From Cellulomonas alba (GTDB lineage Bacteria; Actinomycetota; Actinomycetes; Actinomycetales; Cellulomonadaceae), in the NCBI RefSeq assembly GCF_030362835.1, contig NZ_JAUCGQ010000001.1, forward strand, positions 930,001 through 994,000: a DNA stretch of 64,000 bases. Reading direction: 5' to 3'. Below are positions 34,101 to 41,868 of this stretch, piece by piece. Position 1 is the first letter of the stretch. Each line of letters starts with the position of its first letter. A model generated the notes under the pieces. That model saw only the letters and a program-made list of their open reading frames with translations, ran no database searches and was not told the DNA's origin. Position numbers and translations under genes: made by a program.

Positions 34101-36305
34101 CGTGATGTCGTCCAGCAGGAGGTTCGACGTGTTGCCCGCCGCGCCGTTCGCCCACTTCGTCTCGAAGTAGAGGTAGAGCGAGTCGGACGCCGGGACCGTG
34201 AACTTCTGCTTGATCTGCGTCCAGCCGGTGTTCGTCACGCCCGTGAACGCGCCGAACTGGCTGTACGTGGTCGAGCCGGCCTTCGTCTGCGCGTAGCTCA
34301 GGTCGACGTCGTCCGTCGGCTGGCCGTCGGCGAACCGCGCCCAGCCCGTGAGCTCGTACGTCTGGCCGGCCTGGAGCGTGCACGTGACGTCGCGGCCCAT
34401 GCCCTGGCCCTGGCTCACGCGGTCGCTCACGACGACGGCCTTGCCGCCGTCGTGCCCGACGCCGTCGGTGACGGTGAGCGTCGCCGTGCCGTGGCCGTCG
34501 TCGCGCCCGCTCCAGCCCTGGAGCGTGCCGTCCTCGAAGTCGGTGTCGATCGCCGTGCCGCTCGGGTACGAGCAGACGCCGCCGTTCGAGCCGCCCGCGG
34601 GGCCGCCCTGGGGCAGGGTGAACGTCCAGCCCTCGTCGATCAGGCGGTTGACCACCGTCTTGACCGCCGCGATGCCCGCCGTGCGGACGCCGCCGCCGTC
34701 GTGCACCAGCACGATCTCGCCGGGGTGCGACGTGATCGTCGAGTACAGGGCGTCGGTCAGCGCGGCCTCGTCGCCCGCGTTGGAGGCGCCGTCCCAGTCG
34801 TTGATCAGGTTGCGCACGTCGAGCGGCTGCTCGCCGAGCTGGACCGCGATGCCGGCCGAGCTGCCCCACACGCCGTCGGGCGCGCGGTAGAACGGCACCT
34901 GGGCGTTCGGGTCACCGAGAGCCGTGCGGATCGTCCCCATGTTCTGCATGAGACGGTCGGCGATCTGCTGGTCGGTGAGGGTGTTGACCTCGCTGTAGTC
35001 GGTCGAGTGGTTGCACAGCGCGTTGCCGCCGGCGACGATGTCGCGCAGCACCGCGGCGCCGCCGCTGGCCGTGACGTTCTGGCCGATGACGCAGAACGTG
35101 GCGTGGATGCCCTTGTCGGCCAGGAAGCCGAGCAGGTCCTCGGTCGTGGCGCCGTTCGGGCCGTCGTCGAAGGTCAGCGCCACGGTCTTGTCCGTGCCAC
35201 GCGCCTTGTACGTCGGCGTGGCGACCGGGTCGATCGCGCCGCCGGGCACGAAGCCCGCGGGGATCGTGATGCCCGAGCCGCCGCCCGAGCCCTCGCCCGG
35301 AGCGGTGACCAGCACGTCGTCGAGGAGGAAGCCGGGCTTCGCCGAGCCGTCCCACGGGCCCGCCTCGAGGGCGAACTTGACCGTCGTCGGGTCGACGCCG
35401 TCGGGCAGCGTGTAGGTGCCGCCGATCGTGGTCCAGTCCGACGCCGACACGGCCTGACCGCCCACCGGCGTGTACGAGCCGTCGTAGACGGTGAAGCGGC
35501 CGACCGAGCTCGCGACGTCGTCGAGGAGCTTGACCTTGGCCGAGAACGTGTACTGCACGCCCGCGGAGAGGATGCCCGTCGCGGACTGGACGGAGTCCCA
35601 CGTGTTGGCGCGGCCGGTGACGCTGAGCGCCTTGCCCGTGCCGTTGTCGACGTAGCCCAGCGTCGGGCTCCCGCTCTGCTGGAGAGCACCGAGCGAGCTG
35701 TCGTCGAAGTCCGCCGACACGATCGTCTGGGTCGTGGGCGTCGTGCTCGCGACGTCGGCGACCACGGAGATGTCGTCGAGCTGGTAGCTGAACGTGTCGC
35801 CGCTGTCCGCGCCGGTGCCCGTGTAGAACGTGACGCCCGTGTCGCCGTCGCCGACCGTGTACGTGCCGTCGATCGTCGTCCACGAGCTCGCGCTGAGCGC
35901 CGTGTTCGAGGAGACCCACGAGTAGCCGGGCTTCTTCACCCAGCGGGCCGAGTACGAGCCGTCGGCCACGAGCCGGGCCTTCATCGAGACGTGCACCTTG
36001 GTGCCCGTGGCGAGACCGTCGAGGAGCGTCGCGGGCGTCTCGAGCCCGTCGTACGACGCCGTGCGGTTGTCGATCTCGTAGACCTTGTTGCCGGTGCCGT
36101 CGTCCACGACGTTCCCGGCGGCTCCCGACTGCGTGAGAGCGCCCTTGGTGCCGTCCTCGAAGTTGACGGACAGCAGACTCGTCGGCGTGGTGTCAGCGGC
36201 GAACGCCCCCGAGGCCACGACCAGCGGTGAGACGACGAGGGCTGTCGCCGCCACGCCAACTCCGATACTTTCGGCGACTCCATGTCGCCGGGAATTCCAC
36301 CTCAT
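31146..36305 (-). CDS. Secreted multidomain acetylxylan deacetylase/endo-xylanase (CBM22-CBM22-CE4-CBM22-GH10-CBM9-Ig3)
   Basis: The 1,719-residue protein has a signal peptide ending near AFAADT (about residue 40). Approximate domains: CBM22 at 42-190 and 195-340; CE4 at 345-570 with LTFDDGPNG, FYRAPDGVWG and VHDGGG; CBM22 at 575-740; GH10 at 742-1098 with acid/base in FDVVNEVV and nucleophile in ITELDVP. A degenerate CBM9-like module lies at 1100-1240, CBM9 at 1242-1438, then three Ig-like repeats (WQRQLKGA; WYVKLPGSS in the third) to the end. Fusing deacetylase and xylanase lets one enzyme deacetylate and cut acetylxylan. The CE4 site reads NHSTDY, lacking the second His. ATG 36305 has AAAGGAG. 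Confidence 0.95.
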   Translation of the reverse strand: MRWNSRRHGVAESIGVGVAATALVVSPLVVASGAFAADTTPTSLLSVNFEDGTKGALTQSGAAGNVVDDGTGNKVYEIDNRTASYDGLETPATLLDGLATGTKVHVSMKARLVADGSYSARWVKKPGYSWVSSNTALSASSWTTIDGTYTVGDGDTGVTFYTGTGADSGDTFSYQLDDISVVADVASTTPTTQTIVSADFDDSSLGALQQSGSPTLGYVDNGTGKALSVTGRANTWDSVQSATGILSAGVQYTFSAKVKLLDDVASSVGRFTVYDGSYTPVGGQAVSASDWTTIGGTYTLPDGVDPTTVKFALEAGPWDGSAKPGFLLDDVLVTAPGEGSGGGSGITIPAGFVPGGAIDPVATPTYKARGTDKTVALTFDDGPNGATTEDLLGFLADKGIHATFCVIGQNVTASGGAAVLRDIVAGGNALCNHSTDYSEVNTLTDQQIADRLMQNMGTIRTALGDPNAQVPFYRAPDGVWGSSAGIAVQLGEQPLDVRNLINDWDGASNAGDEAALTDALYSTITSHPGEIVLVHDGGGVRTAGIAAVKTVVNRLIDEGWTFTLPQGGPAGGSNGGVCSYPSGTAIDTDFEDGTLQGWSGRDDGHGTATLTVTDGVGHDGGKAVVVSDRVSQGQGMGRDVTCTLQAGQTYELTGWARFADGQPTDDVDLSYAQTKAGSTTYSQFGAFTGVTNTGWTQIKQKFTVPASDSLYLYFETKWANGAAGNTSNLLLDDITVTQVVANVQDITPIKDTLDFPMGAAVSSAQLVGAAGKLLGKHFDQVTPENTMKPEGWYNADHSFKDTNADADTLMQFAQDNDLRVYGHTLVWYQQTPDWFFQDSDGNFLTSSDADKQIMRDRLKTHIDNVAKYLSDKYGKFGSDTNPLVSFDVVNEVVSDNAGDPEGLRQSHWYQILGEEYIEDAFNEANAAFNGTYAADGVDHPIQLFINDYNTEQTGKRGRLLDLVNRLIADDVPVDGVGHQFHVTMSTPISTLKDAIDGFNGIQTADGHELFQAITELDVPTGTPVTEANLIDQGYYYKGIFDMLRAEKADGANIFSATVWGLLDGQSWRASSGAPLLFDDSLQAKYAYYGVTDQDLPGQVRSAIVFQGDVTGADQTSSVEWSKLPLHAIGDHAGFQLRWAADSLTAYVTVDDSTADATDAVTFSYGSGQTATVKRDGTVTGTGVTAQVSSTSSGWKVVAHLPESPALSRGGSAQFDAAVTDGSTTTGWNTAGSLGTLQLIEPLSYTEIPEAATAPTIDGVQDSVWDSASTVTTSTLISGAADGAKAKVYQLWKDNYLYVLADVTDPTVDSTSPNAYERDSVEIFTDPGNAKNGSYRPDDMQLRIGANGDVSYGGGDSETAQAARVQTSAKIGGHGYVVEARIDLKDGNTGIGAFEGLDYSVNDGTSGARTANFSWAEPTGTGYQTTSRWGVAQLVAATPTPPAQTAPVVTKQPASVSVSLGGTATFTAAATGNPTPTVTWQRQLKGAIVWTTVAGATKPSLSVVSSAGVDGAKYRAVFTNTVGTVASSAATLTIKQVKPVVTVQPKSVSGALASTVSLTAKASGYPTPTVSWQRQLKGASTWTTLAGKTSTTLSVKVSSSINGAKYRAVFRNAAGTATSSSATVTVKAAKPTITGQPVSVKVKAGKLASFHVSVAASPKATYRWYVKLPGSSHWAPAIQGKSSTLYVTATQARNGTQVRVVVTNAKGSVTSSTATLHVTK
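36262..36274. promoter_or_regulatory. Inverted copy of the xylanase operator inside the signal-peptide coding region
   Basis: CCGATACTTTCGG is the exact reverse complement of the CCGAAAGTATCGG at 36414-36426. It lies within codons 11-15 of the large xylanase gene. Paired sites 140 bases apart would allow a dimeric or tetrameric repressor to loop the promoter. Confidence 0.5.
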
Positions 36306-36400
36306 GACGCTCCTTTGCGCGCAGTGGTGCCAGAACGCCCGAACTCTATGGGTCGGAGCGTGAGACAAGCCACAACGTGCGCCCGAACGGAGGTGCGCGT

Positions 36401-36426
36401 GACACGATCGTGTCCGAAAGTATCGG
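36401..36426. promoter_or_regulatory. Palindromic operator region upstream of the large xylanase gene
   Basis: A perfect 14-base palindrome GACACGATCGTGTC (36401-36414) abuts CCGAAAGTATCGG (36414-36426), itself a near-palindrome. CGAAA-containing palindromes control xylanase genes in Streptomyces. The sites lie about 100 bases upstream of the ATG at 36305. Confidence 0.6.
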
Positions 36427-36480
36427 CCGGCGACGGTCCTCAGGCGCGCCGGCGAGCCGGCGCCACCCGAGGCTCGACGG

Positions 36481-37548
36481 TCAGGGGGTGATGGTGCGGA
36501 TCGACCCGTCGGCCTCGAACTCGAGCGGCGCCATCAGGACGTCGCGCAGGTTGTCCTGCCCCGACTTCCGCGCCGAGTGGTAGAGCAGGTACCACTGGTC
36601 GTCGAACTCGACCATCGAGCCGTGCGTGGTCCACCCGTCGACCGGGTCCAGCACGATGCCGCGGTACGCGAACGGGCCGTAGGGCGACGAGCCCGTCGCG
36701 TACGCCAGGTGGTGGCTCGGGCCGGTCGACCACATGAAGTAGTACGTGCCCTCGCGCTTCGACATCCACGAGCCCTCGAAGAACGCGCGGTCGTCGCCGG
36801 CCGTCAGCGGCTTGCCGTGCTCGTCGAGCACCACGACCTCGCGCGTCGGCTCGGCGAAGTGGTGCAGGTCGTCCGACAGCCGCACCACGCGCGCCCCCAG
36901 CGCGGGGGCGTCGTCGGCCGGGTAGTCGTCGCGGCCGAGCGGCTTGTCGTCGCGGTAGCGCTGCAGCTCGCCGCCGATCAGGCCGCCGAAGTACATGTAC
37001 GTCGCGCCGTCGTCGTCGGTGAAGACGGCGGGGTCGATGCTGTAGCTCCCCGCGATGGGCCGGGGGTCGGCCGTGAAGGGGCCCGTCGGGCTCGACGACG
37101 TCGCGACGCCGATGCGGAAGGCGCCCTTCTTGTCGCGCGCCGGGAAGTACAGGAAGTACGTGCCGCCCTTGCGCGCCGCGTCGGGCGCCCACAGCTGCTT
37201 GCTCGCCCACGGCACGTCGGCGAGCGCGAGCGCGACGCCGTGGTCGGCGGCCCGCGCGGTCGGCTCCGCGAGGCTCAGCACGTGGTAGTCCGTCATCGCG
37301 TACTGACCGCCGTCGCGGTCCGCGGGGACATCGGTCGGGATGTCGTGCGACGGGTAGACGTAGAGCGTCCCGTCCCAGACGTGGCCCGACGGATCGGCCG
37401 TGTAGATGTCGTCGACGAGCGGGCCCGTCGTCGTCTGCGGTGCGGTGGTCGTCGCTTCCACGGGTGCGTGGTCCTCCCCGGCGCAACCGGCGAGCAACCC
37501 GGCCGAGGCCGCTACCGCGACCACGGGAGCGAGCACCGCACGTCGCAC
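36481..37548 (-). CDS. GH43-family lipoprotein glycosidase (arabinofuranosidase/beta-xylosidase)
   Basis: The 355-residue precursor has a lipoprotein signal with lipobox LAGC (Cys22) and a Thr/Pro linker. The five-bladed GH43 propeller shows the general base in YTADPSGHVWDG (Asp52), the pKa-tuning Asp in YSIDPAVFTDDDG and the acid Glu in FFEGSWM. It probably releases arabinose or xylose from xylan at the cell surface. The GTG start follows GAGGAGG, directly downstream of a LacI-type operator identical in 13 bases to that of the transporter operon. Confidence 0.92.
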   Translation of the reverse strand: MRRAVLAPVVAVAASAGLLAGCAGEDHAPVEATTTAPQTTTGPLVDDIYTADPSGHVWDGTLYVYPSHDIPTDVPADRDGGQYAMTDYHVLSLAEPTARAADHGVALALADVPWASKQLWAPDAARKGGTYFLYFPARDKKGAFRIGVATSSSPTGPFTADPRPIAGSYSIDPAVFTDDDGATYMYFGGLIGGELQRYRDDKPLGRDDYPADDAPALGARVVRLSDDLHHFAEPTREVVVLDEHGKPLTAGDDRAFFEGSWMSKREGTYYFMWSTGPSHHLAYATGSSPYGPFAYRGIVLDPVDGWTTHGSMVEFDDQWYLLYHSARKSGQDNLRDVLMAPLEFEADGSIRTITP

Positions 37549-37558
37549 GCCAGCCTCC

Positions 37559-37572
37559 TCGATAACGTTTTA
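37559..37572. promoter_or_regulatory. LacI-type operator at the GH43 promoter
   Basis: TCGATAACGTTTTA lies immediately upstream of the ribosome site of the GH43 gene; on the coding strand it reads TAAAACGTTATCGA. Thirteen bases are identical to the site at 28178-28195, implying one regulator for both. Confidence 0.7.
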
Positions 37573-37661
37573 CACGCGCACTCTAGTGGAGGCCCGGGGG
37601 TCGGAAGGCACGTGGCGCACGTCACGTCGGGGAAGTCCGCGAGGGCTTCGTCATCCGCTGC

Positions 37662-37679
37662 GGTAAGGCTAGCCTTACC
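37662..37679. promoter_or_regulatory. Iron box (DtxR/IdeR-type operator)
   Basis: GGTAAGGCTAGCCTTACC is a perfect 18-base palindrome matching the TTAGGTTAGGCTAACCTAA-type iron box in its core. It ends 40 bases upstream of the siderophore-binding lipoprotein gene, so the ABC operon should be repressed by Fe(II)-loaded DtxR/IdeR. Confidence 0.88.
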
Positions 37680-37719
37680 TACTGTCGCACGACCGCGACC
37701 CTGACCGAGGAGTCCTCGC

Positions 37720-38781
37720 ATGTCCTCCACCGCCACGCGCCGACCGCGCGCCCTGGCCGTCCTCGCCGCGAGCGTCGCGGCCCTCGTCGCGCTCGCCGGC
37801 TGCTCGTCCAGCGGCGACAAGGGCGGCGCGGCGCCCACCGGCACCGGCACGGCGTCGGCCGCCGCGGACGCGTTCCCCGTCACGATCCCGTCCGCGCTCG
37901 GCTCGGCGACGATCGAGAAGAAGCCCGAGCGCGTCGTGACGTGGGGCTGGTCGGCGCAGGACGCGGTGCTCGCGCTCGGCGTGGTGCCCGCCGCGATGCC
38001 GAAGTACACGTACGGCGGCGACGCGCAGGGCGTGCTGCCGTGGGACGCCGAGAAGATCGCCGCCCTCGGCGGGACGACGCCCACCATCCTGTCCGGCGCG
38101 GACACCGGCGAGGTGCCGTTCGAGGAGATCGTCGCCGCGAAGCCCGACGTGATCCTGGCGCCCTACTCGGGCCTGACGCAGGAGGACTACGACAAGCTCG
38201 CGCAGATCGCGCCGACCGTCGCGTACCCCGACAAGCCGTGGGCGACGACGTGGCAGGACGTGACGACGATCGTCGGCAAGGCGCTCGGCCTGCAGGACCA
38301 GGCGAAGAAGCTTGTCGACGACACCGACGCGTACGTCGCGCAGCTCGGCAGCCAGTACCCGGTGCTCAAGGACAAGACGTTCGTGTACAGCGCCGCGAAC
38401 CAGGCGGACCAGCTCACCGTCTACCGCGCGAGCGACCCGCGCGTGCAGCTGCTCAACCAGCTCGGCATGGTCACCAGCCCGAGCGTCGAGGCGCTCGACC
38501 CCAAGAAGGACGAGTCGTACTTCTACACGGTCAGCTACGAGAACGTCTCGAAGATCGACACCGACCTGCTCGTCGCGTACTTCGACGACCAGGCAGCCGC
38601 CGACACGTTCGCGTCCGACCCGCTGATCGCCGCCATGCCGTCGGTCAAGAGCGGCGCCTTCGCCCCGATCGTGGGACAGTCCTTCGTCATGGCGTCCAGC
38701 GCGCCGTCGGCGCTGTCCATCCCGTGGATGCTCGACAAGTACGTCCCGCAGCTCGCGGCCGCCGCCGAGAAGGCTCAGTGA
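37720..38781 (+). CDS. Fe(III)-siderophore ABC transporter substrate-binding lipoprotein
   Basis: The 353-residue precursor has lipobox LAGC (Cys28), then the FecB/FhuD-like type-3 binding fold: RVVTWGWSAQDAVLALGVVPAAMPKY, FEEIVAAKPDVILAPYSGLTQEDYDKLAQIAPTVAYPD. An iron box lies upstream and two FecCD permeases and an ATPase downstream. It captures a ferric siderophore at the membrane; which one cannot be told. Confidence 0.95.
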   Translation: MSSTATRRPRALAVLAASVAALVALAGCSSSGDKGGAAPTGTGTASAAADAFPVTIPSALGSATIEKKPERVVTWGWSAQDAVLALGVVPAAMPKYTYGGDAQGVLPWDAEKIAALGGTTPTILSGADTGEVPFEEIVAAKPDVILAPYSGLTQEDYDKLAQIAPTVAYPDKPWATTWQDVTTIVGKALGLQDQAKKLVDDTDAYVAQLGSQYPVLKDKTFVYSAANQADQLTVYRASDPRVQLLNQLGMVTSPSVEALDPKKDESYFYTVSYENVSKIDTDLLVAYFDDQAAADTFASDPLIAAMPSVKSGAFAPIVGQSFVMASSAPSALSIPWMLDKYVPQLAAAAEKAQ

Positions 38782-38818
38782 TCCCCTCCCCCGTCGCGCT
38801 CGGCTCGGAGCGCACCGC

Positions 38819-39868
38819 GTGACGACGGCCGTCGCCGTCGACCGGCGCCGGCCCCCGGGAGCTCCCGCGGGCCGGCGCCGCCGTCTGCTCGTGGGGCTGG
38901 TCGTGTGCCTCGTCGTGCTGCTCGTCGTGTGCGTGGTGAGCCTGATGGTCGGGTCGCACGCGCTCGCGCCCGGTGCCGTGCTCGACGCGCTCCGGCACCG
39001 CGGCGACGACGAGGCCTCGCTGATCGTGTGGGACAAGCGGCTGCCGCGGACCGCCGTCGGGGTGCTCGCCGGCCTCGCGCTCGGGCTCGCCGGCACCGTG
39101 ATGCAGGGGCTGACGCGCAACCCGCTCGCCGACCCCGGGTTGCTCGGCATCAACGCCGGCGCAGCCGTGGCCGTCGTCGTGGCGATCTCGGCGTTCGGGG
39201 TCACGAGCGTCGCGGGGTACGTGCCGTTCGCGTTCGTCGGCGCCGCGCTCGCGGCGACGGTCGTCTACGGCGTCGCGTCCGCGGGACGCGAGGGCGCGAC
39301 GCCGACCAAGCTCGCGCTGTCCGGCGCCGCGGTGACCGCCGCGCTGACCTCGGTCGTCACCGCGGTGCTGCTCACCAGCACGCCCGCCGTGTCGCAGCTG
39401 CGGTTCTGGCAGGTCGGGGCGCTCGCGGGCCGGGGCTCCGAGGTCGTGGCGCAGGCCGTCGGCCCGATCGTCGTGGGCGCAGCGCTCGCGCTCTCGCTCG
39501 GCCGCGCGCTCGACGGGCTCGCGCTCGGCGACGACGTCGCGCGCGCGCTCGGTCAGCGCGTCGGGCGGGTGCGCGTCGTCGCCGGCGTCGCCGTCGTGCT
39601 GCTGTGCGGCACGGCGACCGCCGCCGCCGGGCCCATCGCGTTCGTCGGGCTCGTGGTACCGCACGCCGCTCGGCGGTTCGTCGGGCACGACTACCGGTGG
39701 CTGCTCGCGTACTCCGCGGTGCTCGCGCCCGCGTTCCTGGTGGCGTGCGACGTCGTCGGGCGGGTCGTCGCGTACCCCGGCGAGCTCGAGGTCGGGATCG
39801 TCACGGCCGTGGTCGGCGCGCCCGTGTTCATCGCGATCGTGCGGCGCGGCCGGGCGGTGACGCTGTGA
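38819..39868 (+). CDS. Iron-siderophore ABC transporter permease (FecCD family), first
   Basis: The 349-residue protein has about ten membrane helices and FecCD signatures LPRTAVGVLAGLALGLAGTVMQGLTRNPLADPGLLGINAGA and AAAGPIAFVGLVVPHAARRFVG. The GTG at 38819 follows GGAG and is 37 bases after the binding-protein gene. Confidence 0.95.
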   Translation: MTTAVAVDRRRPPGAPAGRRRRLLVGLVVCLVVLLVVCVVSLMVGSHALAPGAVLDALRHRGDDEASLIVWDKRLPRTAVGVLAGLALGLAGTVMQGLTRNPLADPGLLGINAGAAVAVVVAISAFGVTSVAGYVPFAFVGAALAATVVYGVASAGREGATPTKLALSGAAVTAALTSVVTAVLLTSTPAVSQLRFWQVGALAGRGSEVVAQAVGPIVVGAALALSLGRALDGLALGDDVARALGQRVGRVRVVAGVAVVLLCGTATAAAGPIAFVGLVVPHAARRFVGHDYRWLLAYSAVLAPAFLVACDVVGRVVAYPGELEVGIVTAVVGAPVFIAIVRRGRAVTL

Positions 39869-39920
39869 GCGCTCCGGAGGCCGCGCAGCGGCCGCAGGTT
39901 CGCGAACCGGAGGCACTCTG

Positions 39921-40979
39921 ATGACGACGACGCTCGACGTGCCCCGGCCGGACGCGGCCGGGGCGGCGCGGGACGCGCGGGCGCTGCGGCGCTCGCACGA
40001 GCTGCGCGTCGTCGTCGTGCTCGGGGTGCTGCTGGCGTTCGCGGCGGCGGTGTCGCTGTGCCTCGGGCAGGCCGGTCTGACCCCGGGCGAGGTGCTCGAC
40101 GTGCTGCTCGGGCGCGGGGACGCGATCTCCCGTTTCGTGGTGCTCGAGCTGCGCGGGCCGCGGCTCGCGACGGCGGTGCTGGTCGGCGCGTGCCTCGGCG
40201 TCTCGGGCGCCCTGCTGCAGTCCGTGGTGCGGAACGTGCTCGCGAGCCCCGACGTCGTCGGGCTGACGGCCGGAGCCTCGGCCGCCGGGGTCATCGGCCT
40301 GGTGTGGCTCGGCCTGTCCGGGCTCGCGCTCTCGGGGCTCGTGCTGGTCGGGGCGCTCGCCTCGGCCGCCGCGGTCTACCTCCTGGCGTGGCGCGACGGG
40401 TTGTCGGGGTACCGGTTCGTGCTCGTCGGGATCGGGGTGGCGGCGCTCGGGACGGCCGTCGTCTCGTACGTGCTGACGCGCGGCAGCGTCACGGACGCGC
40501 GCGTCGCACTCACCTGGCTGACGGGCTCGCTCAACGGGTCCGGGGGCACGGCGCTCACGACGCTCGCGGCGTCGTCGCTGGTCGCCGTGCCCGCGGCGCT
40601 GCTGCAGGGCCGTCGGCTCGCGGTGCTCGAGCTCGGCGACGAGGCCGCGACCGCGTTGGGGGTACGCGCGGAGCGCGCCCGCGGCCTCGCGGTGCTGACG
40701 TCCGTGGTGCTCGCCGCGGTGGCCGTGGCGGCGGCCGGCCCGGTCGCGTTCGTGGCGCTCGTGGCCGGGCCGGTCGCACGGCGTCTCACCGGGACCGGCG
40801 GGCCGCCGCTGCTGGGCGCCGCGCTGGTCGGGGCGCTCGTCGTGGTGGTGTCGGACGCCGTCGCGCAGTTCGCGGTCCCGGGCACCGTGTTCCCGGTCGG
40901 CGTCGTGACGGGCATCGTCGGCGCGCCGTACCTGCTGTGGTTGCTGGTCCGCACCAACCGGGCCGGTCGAGGTGGTTGA
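39921..40979 (+). CDS. Iron-siderophore ABC transporter permease (FecCD family), second
   Basis: The 352-residue protein pairs with the preceding permease: LRGPRLATAVLVGACLGVSGALLQSVVRNVLASPDVVGLTAGA and AAAGPVAFVALVAGPVARRLTG, where the usual PH after GLVV is GP. It starts 52 bases after the first permease gene and is followed at once by the ATPase gene. Confidence 0.95.
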   Translation: MTTTLDVPRPDAAGAARDARALRRSHELRVVVVLGVLLAFAAAVSLCLGQAGLTPGEVLDVLLGRGDAISRFVVLELRGPRLATAVLVGACLGVSGALLQSVVRNVLASPDVVGLTAGASAAGVIGLVWLGLSGLALSGLVLVGALASAAAVYLLAWRDGLSGYRFVLVGIGVAALGTAVVSYVLTRGSVTDARVALTWLTGSLNGSGGTALTTLAASSLVAVPAALLQGRRLAVLELGDEAATALGVRAERARGLAVLTSVVLAAVAVAAAGPVAFVALVAGPVARRLTGTGGPPLLGAALVGALVVVVSDAVAQFAVPGTVFPVGVVTGIVGAPYLLWLLVRTNRAGRGG

Positions 40980-40994
40980 GATGAGGTGGACGAC

Positions 40995-41822
40995 GTGACC
41001 GCCGAGCACACGCTCGTCGCGGAGGGCCTGACCCTCGCGTACGACGGCCGCACGGTCGTCGAGGACCTGGGTCTGGCGGTGCCACCGGGACGCGTGACCG
41101 CCGTGGTGGGGCCCAACGCGTGCGGCAAGTCGACGCTGCTGCGCGGGCTCGCACGACTGCTCGCGCCGACCGCGGGCCGCGTGCTGCTCGACGGCGAGGA
41201 CGTGCACCGTGTGCCGACGCGGCGCGTGGCCACCGTGCTCGGGCTGCTGCCGCAGACGCCGACCGCGCCCGAGGGCATCACGGTCGCGGACCTCGTCGCG
41301 CGCGGGCGGTACCCGCACCAGGGCTGGGTCAGGCGCTGGTCCGCCGCGGACGACGAGGCGGTGGGCGCGGCCATGGCGGCGACCGGCGTCGTCGACCTGG
41401 CCGCGCGACCGCTCGCGGAGCTGTCCGGCGGGCAGCGGCAGCGCGTCTGGATCGCGATGGCGCTCGCCCAGCAGACCGACGTGCTGCTGCTCGACGAGCC
41501 GACGACGTTCCTCGACATCGCGCACCAGGTGGAGGTCCTCGAGCTGCTCGCGGACCTCAACCGGTCGCGCGGCACGACCGTCGTGATGGTGCTGCACGAC
41601 CTCAACCTCGCGGTGCGGTACGCCGACCACCTGGTGGCGATGCGGGACGGCCGGGTGGTCGCGGCGGGCGCGCCGCGCGACGTCGTGGACGCCGCGCTCG
41701 TGCAGGACGTGTTCGACCTGCGCTCCGTGGTCGTGCCGGACCCCGTGACCGGCGATCCGCTCGTGGTGCCGGTCGGCCGCTCGCACCACGCGCCGGGCGC
41801 CGAGCCGGGCGCCGGGATCTGA
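40995..41822 (+). CDS. Iron-siderophore ABC transporter ATP-binding protein (FepC type)
   Basis: The protein of about 275 residues has Walker [11 protein letters not shown]-loop LLPQTP, signature LSGGQRQR, Walker [13 protein letters not shown] and switch His in [17 protein letters not shown] 40995 has a GAGG site eight bases upstream; GTG 40986, which overlaps that site, is the alternative. It ends the iron operon. Confidence 0.95.
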   Translation: MTAEHTLVAEGLTLAYDGRTVVEDLGLAVPPGRVTAVVGPNACGKSTLLRGLARLLAPTAGRVLLDGEDVHRVPTRRVATVLGLLPQTPTAPEGITVADLVARGRYPHQGWVRRWSAADDEAVGAAMAATGVVDLAARPLAELSGGQRQRVWIAMALAQQTDVLLLDEPTTFLDIAHQVEVLELLADLNRSRGTTVVMVLHDLNLAVRYADHLVAMRDGRVVAAGAPRDVVDAALVQDVFDLRSVVVPDPVTGDPLVVPVGRSHHAPGAEPGAGI

Positions 41823-41868
41823 CGACGCGGCGCGGCTGCGACGAGGGTCGGCCGGCGACGTCGCCCGG

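Noticed and set aside
29955..36230. Very long plus-strand open frame (2,091 codons)
   Set aside because: It is antisense to the second LacI and the modular xylanase gene. Its translation is Arg/Val/Asp/Gly shadow sequence typical of GC-rich reverse frames.
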